This document shows positions 34,605-39,661 of a DNA stretch of 39,661 nucleotides, piece by piece; positions within the stretch are counted from its first letter, which is position 1, and the number at the start of each line of letters is the position of its first letter. The notes under the pieces are model-generated. The model was not told where the DNA came from. It worked only from the letters and a program-made list of their open reading frames with translations, and ran no database searches. This stretch comes from JARRNJ01 sp037385045 (GTDB lineage: Bacteria; Pseudomonadota; Gammaproteobacteria; JASBUN01). The translations under genes were made by a program, and so were the position numbers. The stretch spans positions 1-39,661 of the forward strand of contig JARRNJ010000014.1 in NCBI GenBank assembly GCA_037385045.1, given 5' to 3'.

Positions 34605-37061
34605 ATGCCGCGCATTCGCGTCAACGGCCAATGGCAGCATCCGGACGCCGACGCCGATACACCCTTGCTGTGGGTGCTGCGCGATCACCTGCAGCTCAAA
34701 GGAACCAAATTCGGCTGCGGGGTCGGCATCTGCGGCATTTGCACCGTACTCGCCGACGGCGAACCGCTGCACAGCTGCATGGTCTCCCTGGGAGAGGCCG
34801 CCGGACGCGACATCACCACCATCGAAGGCCTGGCACGCAGCGGCCATCCGCTGCTGTCGGCATGGCTTGCGGAGCAGGTGCCCCAATGCGGCTATTGCCA
34901 GCCGGGCCAGATCATAACCGCCGCCGCCCTGCTGGCACGCCACCCCCACCCTGACGCGGAGCAGATCGCCGAGGCCATGAACGGCGTGCTGTGCCGCTGC
35001 GGCACCTATCAGCGCGTCCGCCGCGGCGTGGCGAGGGCCACGCAGCTCACGGCCGCACAAGCGCGACCGCTGGCCGAAGCTGCCGGAGTCGACGATGCCG
35101 GCGTAACCTTGGACGACTGGATCCGCATCGGCAACGACGGCACCGTCACCGTACAGATCAACCATGCGGAAATGGGCCAGGGCGTGACCACGGCGCTGGC
35201 GGCGCTGATCGCCGAGGAACTGGAAGTGGACCTGTCCCAGGTGCGCACCGAGTTCGCCCCCGCCGAGCGGCGCTACCGCAACCCGGTATTCGACGAACAG
35301 ACCACCGGCGGCAGCACCAGCGTCCGCGGCGAATGGGAGCGCCTGTCGCGGGCCGGCGCCCGCGTCCGCGTGCGGCTGATCAAGGCGGCCGCCAGGCAGT
35401 GGCGAGCACGACAGCGCGACTGCGTGGCCGAGCACGGCACCGTGCTGCACCGCCCCACCGGCCGGCGCCTGGCCTACGGCGCACTGGCACCCAGTGCCGC
35501 TGCCATTGCCGCGCCGCAGCGGGTGCGCCTGAAGGGGCCCCACGAGTACCGGCTGCTCGGCCGGCCGCTGCCGCGCCTGGAGCTGCCCGACATGACTGCC
35601 GGCCGGGCCGTTTACGGCATCGACGTCGCCCTTCCCGGCTGCCGCGTGGCGTCGGTGTTGCGCTGCCCGGTGTTCGGCGGCAGTTTGCGCCGCTACGATG
35701 CGGCCGCGGCGCGGGCGGTGCCGGGGGTGGAGCGGGTGCTGGCCATCACCGGCGGCGTGGCGGTGGTCGCCCGGGACACGTGGTCGGCGCTGCGCGGCCG
35801 CGAGGCGCTGCAGGTCGACTGGGATCCCGGTCCCGCCCCCCGGCTGGACAACGCCGTTCTCGAACAACTGCTGGAAGCCGGCCTGAACACCGCCGGCGAG
35901 GTGCGCCGGCACCGGGGCCGTCCGGCCCAGCTCCTGAAGGGCGCCGAGCAGGTAATCGAAGCCGACTACAACACCGCGCCGCTGGCCCACGCCGCCCTCG
36001 AGCCCATGAACTGCACCGCCCGGCTGACGGCGGACGGCTGCGAGGTCTGGGTCGGCACCCAGAGCCAGGAAGGCGCGCGCAATACCGCGGCCGCAGTCAG
36101 CGGCCTGCCGCTGCGCAAGGTGCGGGTGCACTCCCAGTACCTGGGCGGGGCATTCGGCGGCCGGCTGGAGTCGGATGCGGTCGCCGATGCCGTGGAACTG
36201 GCCCAGGCCACCGGCTGGCCGGTTCAAGTGCTATGGACCCGCGCCGACGATATGCAGCATGACCACTACCGCCCGCCGTTCCGGGCACGGCTGCGCGGGC
36301 TGCTGGACCGCGACGGCTGGCCGCTGGCCTGGTGGCAGCGCGGCGCCGGCGCCGGGGTGGCCGGCGAGGCATGGGCCCAATGCCCCTACGAGATCCCCCA
36401 CCTGCACACGGAATTCGTGGCCGTGGACACGCCGCTGCCCGCCGGCGCCTGGCGCTCGGTAGGCGCCGGCCAGGATGCGTTCGCCGTGGAATCATTCATC
36501 GACGAGTTGGCCCGCGCCGCGGGCCGGGATCCGTTCGAATACCGCCGTGCCCTGCTGGGCGATGCCCCTTATCACCGCGCAGTACTGGAATCCGCGGCGG
36601 AAAAGGCCGGTTGGGGCACCCCGGCACCGGCGGGCCACTATCGAGGCATCGCCGCCTACCGCTCGTTCGGCAGTTACGCCGCCGAGGTGGCCGAAGTGTC
36701 GGTGCACGCCGGCGTGATCAACGTCCACCGGGTGGTATGCGCCGTCGACTGCGGCCGTATCGTCAATCCCGACACCGTCCGCGCACAGATGGAAGGCGGC
36801 ATCGCCTTCGGCCTGTCCGCGGCGCTGAAGGAAGCCGTGGTCGTCGAAAATGGCCGCGTGCCGCAGGGGACCTACCAGGACTACCCGATCCTGACCTTCG
36901 CCGAGATGCCGGAAGTGGAAGTTCACATCATCCGCTCCGACGGGCCGCCGGGCGGGGCCGGCGAACCGGGTGTGCCACCGATCGCCCCGGCAGTGGCCAA
37001 CGCCGTCGCCGCGGCCACCGGCATACGCCTGCGCGGCCTGCCGTTGCGTCTTCCGGCATGA
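34605..37061 (+). CDS. Fused molybdenum hydroxylase (IorA-IorB-like, one chain)
   Basis: The 818-residue protein combines two subunits that are usually separate genes. Residues 1-155 are the small [2Fe-2S] subunit: C38, C43, C46 and C58 bind the plant-type cluster and C95, C98, C130 and C132 the second. From about 165 follows the molybdopterin-cytosine-dinucleotide large subunit of the IorB type, with HAEMGQGVTTALAALIAEEL, GGAFGGRLE, WRSVGAGQDAFAVESFIDEL and the catalytic Glu787 in GGAGEPGVPP. It should hydroxylate an N-heterocycle or aldehyde. The large-subunit part is about 650 residues, shorter than usual IorB, and no Tat signal or cytochrome partner is seen. GGGGAG lies 14 bases before the ATG at 34605. 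Confidence 0.9.
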   Translation: MPRIRVNGQWQHPDADADTPLLWVLRDHLQLKGTKFGCGVGICGICTVLADGEPLHSCMVSLGEAAGRDITTIEGLARSGHPLLSAWLAEQVPQCGYCQPGQIITAAALLARHPHPDAEQIAEAMNGVLCRCGTYQRVRRGVARATQLTAAQARPLAEAAGVDDAGVTLDDWIRIGNDGTVTVQINHAEMGQGVTTALAALIAEELEVDLSQVRTEFAPAERRYRNPVFDEQTTGGSTSVRGEWERLSRAGARVRVRLIKAAARQWRARQRDCVAEHGTVLHRPTGRRLAYGALAPSAAAIAAPQRVRLKGPHEYRLLGRPLPRLELPDMTAGRAVYGIDVALPGCRVASVLRCPVFGGSLRRYDAAAARAVPGVERVLAITGGVAVVARDTWSALRGREALQVDWDPGPAPRLDNAVLEQLLEAGLNTAGEVRRHRGRPAQLLKGAEQVIEADYNTAPLAHAALEPMNCTARLTADGCEVWVGTQSQEGARNTAAAVSGLPLRKVRVHSQYLGGAFGGRLESDAVADAVELAQATGWPVQVLWTRADDMQHDHYRPPFRARLRGLLDRDGWPLAWWQRGAGAGVAGEAWAQCPYEIPHLHTEFVAVDTPLPAGAWRSVGAGQDAFAVESFIDELARAAGRDPFEYRRALLGDAPYHRAVLESAAEKAGWGTPAPAGHYRGIAAYRSFGSYAAEVAEVSVHAGVINVHRVVCAVDCGRIVNPDTVRAQMEGGIAFGLSAALKEAVVVENGRVPQGTYQDYPILTFAEMPEVEVHIIRSDGPPGGAGEPGVPPIAPAVANAVAAATGIRLRGLPLRLPA

Positions 37062-37068
37062 GACAACC

Positions 37069-37110
37069 GTAGGGTGCGTTCGCCGCCGCAGGCGGCAACG
37101 CACCATCTGG
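37069..37110. repeat. REP-like hairpin, copy 2
   Basis: Copy 2 of the element at 21079-21120. The GTAG head (37069-37072) is followed by GGTGCGTT (37073-37080), which pairs perfectly with AACGCACC (37097-37104), plus a GCCGCC/GGCGGC inner stem. It lies 7 bp beyond the hydroxylase stop. The sequence from 37111 to 37253 holds no gene and no further repeat that I can see. Confidence 0.8.
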
Positions 37111-37253
37111 CCGCTGCGGCACTTGCGTTACGCATGCGGCGGGCCGACAGTCGGCGGAGTCCGGATGGAACGACGCGCTATCCGGGGTAACCACCGTTGG
37201 GAGAGTTGCGAGTGGCTTGTGTGGCGAGCAACGAGGATGGGCGTTTCGGCCTA

Positions 37254-37397
37254 GGGAACCTCTGCACAGGCCGCCGAAGCGGCCCTCACTGCGTTGCAAA
37301 GGCGCTCGGAATGCTCATTTGCTGTGAGTAATATGCGCTTCCTCGCGCCTTTGCACCTTTGTGATCATCCACTTGATCGACGTGTGCAGAGGTTGCC
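37254..37397. mobile_element. MITE-like element with terminal inverted repeats
   Basis: The 144-bp element is bounded by GGGAACCTCTGCACA (37254-37268) and TGTGCAGAGGTTGCC (37383-37397), which match as inverted repeats at 14 of 15 positions. Inside is a second perfect pair, TGCAAAGGCGC (37295-37305) and GCGCCTTTGCA (37345-37355). It has no coding capacity. The structure is that of a miniature inverted-repeat element or the ends of a deleted insertion sequence. No clear target-site duplication is visible. It ends 17 bp before the stop of the next gene, beside a 9-bp direct repeat (ACTCGCTAC at 37403-37411 and 37417-37425). Confidence 0.75.
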
Positions 37398-37414
37398 TGG
37401 CTACTCGCTACCCG

Positions 37415-37714
37415 TCACTCGCTACTCGCCTCTTGCTGTTGCGCCGCGCGCACCCGCCGGCCCAGCTCGCGAATCGCCTCGTTGACGCTCATCCCCTGAT
37501 CGACCAGGTGTTTAACGTACTCGGCCTTGGCCAGCACGTTGATGGTTTCTTCCACCGAGGCCTCCGAGTCGCAGGGATTGCTGCCCTCGCTGAGCTGGCG
37601 GCCGATGCAATCTTCCAGTTGCTGCGGGGTAAAGCGCTTGGCCAATTCCCGGATCTCACCGATATGCATATCCTGGCGCGGCATTCCGCCGCCTTTGTCG
37701 TCATTGGGTGTCAT
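37415..37714 (-). CDS. Conserved small cytosolic protein, unknown function
   Basis: The 99-residue protein starts at the ATG at 37712-37714 (MTPNDDKGGG); the frame is open to 37840 but looks non-coding there. The body DMHIGEIRELAKRFTPQQLEDCIGRQL and VEETINVLAKAEYVKHLVDQGMSVNEAIRELGRRVR is mostly helical and looks like a conserved family, but I cannot name it. Two Cys lie near the middle (DCIGRQLSEGSNPC). No signal or membrane segment is present. The last codons are formed by a short direct repeat beside the MITE-like element, so the C-terminus may have been altered by it. Confidence 0.7.
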   Translation of the reverse strand: MTPNDDKGGGMPRQDMHIGEIRELAKRFTPQQLEDCIGRQLSEGSNPCDSEASVEETINVLAKAEYVKHLVDQGMSVNEAIRELGRRVRAAQQQEASSE

Positions 37715-37855
37715 AATGGCAGGAGTTTCCCGTGGTCGTGATGAACATAGCGTATAATTTCGTCCATACGGTGTGGAGGCTTGTGTCAGCGCGTCCGCGC
37801 TGGCGGCAGAGCTGATATAATACAGTCTAGTTTCTGTCAACCCACGGAGGTTGGC

Positions 37856-38451
37856 ATGTTCAGGTTATTGAAACATCCGCTCTCGTTCGCACTGGTGCTG
37901 CTGACGGCGCTGACCGCCTGCGGCACCGCTTCCGCCGGAAGGGTATACAGCGGTGTGGGTTTCCACAGCTACTACCCGTATCACCGCCATTACGGCTACC
38001 CCTACGGCGGCGTCCACTATGGCGTGGGCTACTACGGCCGCGGCGACGACACGGCGGCGGCCGTGGTGATCGGCATGCTGCTCGGCGCGGCACTCGCCCA
38101 AAGTACCCGCGCCGACTACGGACAGGCGTATTATCCGCCGTACGCTTACGCCCCGCCGCCGGGTTACGCTTATCCGCCGCGCGTGCCGGCACCGGTGCGC
38201 GTGCGTATTATCCGCCGTACGCTTACGCCCCGCCGCCGGGTTACGCTTATCCGCCGCGCGTGCCGGCACCGGTGCGCGTGCGGCGGGTGCCGCCAAGCCG
38301 CGCGTCGTGGGCCGGCACCTGTCGCCAGGTGCGTGAATACTGGACTACGGTGACCATCGGCGGGAAAAAGGTCCAGGCGTACGGCCCGGCCTGCCTCCAA
38401 CCTGACGGATCGTGGAAGCGCGGCCCGGCGCGGCTGGCGGATTATCCGTAG
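37856..38451 (+). pseudogene. Tyr/Gly-rich lipoprotein gene frameshifted by tandem duplication
   Basis: The ATG at 37856 follows GGAGG. The protein begins with a lipobox signal (LTALTAC, Cys22), then a Tyr/His/Gly-rich region (HSYYPYHRHYGYPYGG), a hydrophobic AAAVVIGMLLGAALAQ and a Pro/Tyr-rich stretch. A 77-bp tandem duplication (38126-38279) shifts the frame, so the first frame ends at 38353 after an Arg-rich tail (165 residues). The original C-terminus, with CRQVREYWTTVTIGGKKVQAYG and CLQPDGSW, continues in another frame to the stop at 38449-38451. Removing one copy restores a single 172-residue reading frame. The C-terminal motif resembles the ends of 17-kDa surface-antigen-like proteins. 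It is probably inactive or a phase-variable allele. Confidence 0.85.
38126..38279 (+). repeat. 77-bp perfect tandem duplication
   Basis: Copy 1 (38126-38202) and copy 2 (38203-38279) both begin GCGTATTATCCGCCG and end GGTGCGCGT, and look identical throughout. 77 is not a multiple of three, so the second copy is read in another frame. The junction carries a short GCG overlap, consistent with slippage or unequal recombination. An assembly or sequencing artefact must be ruled out. Confidence 0.9.
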
Positions 38452-38476
38452 CAGGCAAGGGCAAAGACACAAGGGG

Positions 38477-38508
38477 AAAGAGGAAAGGGTTTCTTGCTTT
38501 CCCTCTTT
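38477..38508. terminator. Terminator-like hairpin between convergent genes
   Basis: AAAGAGGAAAG (38477-38487) pairs with CTTTCCCTCTTT (38497-38508) with one bulged base around a short loop. Being A-rich on the left arm and T-rich on the right, it can work on both strands. It lies between the lipoprotein gene (ends 38451) and the EF-G-like gene (ends 38535). Confidence 0.65.
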
Positions 38509-38534
38509 GTGACCGGCCGGGTTGCGCCCGAACC

Positions 38535-39661
38535 CTAATCCGACGGGTGCCGTGCCAATTGTTGCTGCACCCGGGGCGGCACCGGTTCGTAGTGGCTGAA
38601 TTGGATCGACCACACCCCTTCGCCGCCGGTCAGTGATTTCAGCCGCGCCGCATAATCCTCCAACTCCGCCAGTGGCGCCTGGGCCTGCACGGCAACCTTG
38701 CCGTCGGCGCCGTGAATCGTGTTGCTGACGCGCCCGCGCCGGGCCGCCAGGTCGCCGGACACGTCGCCCATTTTTTCCGCCGGCACCGTCACTTCCAGAT
38801 TCACCATCGGCTCCAGCAATATGGGCGCGGCCTTGCCGACCGCATCCAGGAACGCCTTGCGGCCGGCGGATACGAAGGCGATTTCCTTGGAGTCGACGGG
38901 ATGGTGCTTGCCGTCGGTGACCGTGACCCGCACATCCTCCATGGGATAGCCGGCCAACACGCCGGAGCCCAGCACCTGGCGCACGCCTTTTTCCACCGCC
39001 GGGATGAACTGGGCCGGGATGACGCCGCCTTTCACCTGGTCCACGAACTCGAACCCGCCCCCCCGCTCCAGCGGCTCGATTTCCAGTGTCACCTCGCCGA
39101 ACTGCCCGGCGCCGCCGGTCTGTTTCTTGTGGCGGCAGTGGCCGTGGGCGGGACGGGTAACGGTTTCCCGGTAGGGAATGCTGGGCGGATGGGTTTCCAC
39201 CTGTACGTGGTAGCGCTGTTCAAGCTTGTCCAGCGCCACCCGCAGATGCAGGTCGCCGAGCCCGCGCAGCACGGTTTCGTTGGCGGTCATGTCGTACTCG
39301 ATCCGCAGGCCCGGGTCCTCGGCCACCAGGCGGTGCAGCACGTCGGTGATCTTCTGCTCGTCGCCCCGGCGCTTGGCATGCAGGGCCAAGCCTACCAGCG
39401 GCGTCGGATAGTGGATGCGCGGCGGTCCCACGTCGTCCTGTTCGTGGCTGGCATGCAGCACCGCGTCCTGGTGCAACTCGTCGTTTTTGGTCACGGCGCA
39501 AATATCGCCGGCCCGGGCAGCCCCGGCCTCGGTGTGTTTCTTGCCGTGCACGGTCAACCGGTGCGCGACCTTCACCGACTTGCCTTCGCGGTCGACCAGG
39601 ACCGAATCGCCGCTGTTCAACGTGCCCTGGTGCACGCGCACGTAGGCGATCTTACCCACGA
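38535..39661 (-). CDS. EF-G-like translational GTPase, C-terminal part
   Basis: The last 375 codons of an EF-G-type gene are present; the GTPase domain lies beyond the right edge. Visible are the end of domain II (GKIAYVRVHQGTLNSGDSVLV), domain III (ETVLRGLGDLHLRVALDKLE), domain IV (CRHKKQTGGAGQFGEVTLEIEPL and HPVDSKEIAFVSAGRKAFLDA) and domain V (EPMVNLEVTVPAEKMGDVSGDLAARRGRV). The HKKQTGGAGQFG motif is typical of the EF-G-2/FusA2 group rather than the main FusA. Members act in ribosome translocation or recycling, but the role of this paralogue is unknown. It is not next to rpsL, rpsG or tuf here, which fits a second copy. Confidence 0.9.
   Translation of the reverse strand, partial: VGKIAYVRVHQGTLNSGDSVLVDREGKSVKVAHRLTVHGKKHTEAGAARAGDICAVTKNDELHQDAVLHASHEQDDVGPPRIHYPTPLVGLALHAKRRGDEQKITDVLHRLVAEDPGLRIEYDMTANETVLRGLGDLHLRVALDKLEQRYHVQVETHPPSIPYRETVTRPAHGHCRHKKQTGGAGQFGEVTLEIEPLERGGGFEFVDQVKGGVIPAQFIPAVEKGVRQVLGSGVLAGYPMEDVRVTVTDGKHHPVDSKEIAFVSAGRKAFLDAVGKAAPILLEPMVNLEVTVPAEKMGDVSGDLAARRGRVSNTIHGADGKVAVQAQAPLAELEDYAARLKSLTGGEGVWSIQFSHYEPVPPRVQQQLARHPSD

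Noticed and set aside
34455..36227. Long minus-strand frame opposite the hydroxylase
   Set aside because: It lacks conserved motifs, and the plus strand encodes iron-sulfur and Mo-binding motifs.

Overview
This window is chromosomal DNA from a GC-rich proteobacterium, most likely a gammaproteobacterium of the Chromatiales/Ectothiorhodospiraceae type. The evidence is a minC-minD-minE cluster in that order, an ExeA-type ATPase, an Lrp regulator divergent from leuA, a DsrC-like sulfur-relay protein, a thiol dioxygenase next to a rhodanese, EmrAB and RND pumps, and GTAG-headed REP hairpins. The lineage is an inference. No rRNA, tRNA, CRISPR array, transposase or phage gene was recognised. Genes are dense and switch strand often, in short operons of two to four genes.

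Layout. 1-3231 (minus): the start of a VIT1/CCC1-like membrane protein, a DUF211 protein, a coupled GIY-YIG nuclease and NYN/OST-HTH pair, and a GNAT-nitrilase fusion. 3595-5589 (plus): an orphan ExeA-like AAA ATPase. 5661-7336 (minus): SDR, small lipoprotein, DUF4126. 7493-10806: a secreted NTF2-like protein (plus), then minCDE, an NTF2-like protein and a c-type cytochrome (minus). 11063-13596 (plus): a four-domain rhodanese and a thiol dioxygenase. 13626-16277 (minus): a permease with a periplasmic domain and a fumarylacetoacetase-family hydrolase. 16760-18664: ftsH. 18684-21064: leuA divergent from an Lrp/AsnC regulator. 21190-25233: a membrane-anchored Mrr-type nuclease, a DQ/Gly-rich secreted protein, a desaturase gene broken by a stop codon, a DsrC-like protein and a PilZ protein. 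25632-28957 (plus): emrAB and DoxX. 29084-29449 (minus): a small exported protein. 30132-34422 (plus): an RND pump without an outer-membrane channel. 34605-37061 (plus): a one-chain molybdenum hydroxylase. 37062-38451: a REP hairpin, a MITE-like element, a small conserved gene and a lipoprotein gene frameshifted by a 77-bp tandem duplication. 38535-39661 (minus): the 3' half of an EF-G-like gene.

The clearest functional groups are cell division site selection (minCDE), thiol and sulfur handling (rhodanese plus thiol dioxygenase, and a DsrC variant), carboxylate uptake and hydrolysis (permease plus FAH protein), and efflux (EmrAB and RND, neither with a local TolC-like partner). The most unusual observations are two decaying genes with readable causes (an amber codon in the desaturase and a 77-bp duplication in a lipoprotein), a DsrC homologue that keeps only the upstream cysteine, a c-type cytochrome with no methionine for the sixth haem ligand, a fused IorA-IorB-like hydroxylase, and several dispersed palindromes. 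I did not find a convincing wholly new multi-gene system. The nearest candidate is the translationally coupled GIY-YIG and NYN/OST-HTH pair.
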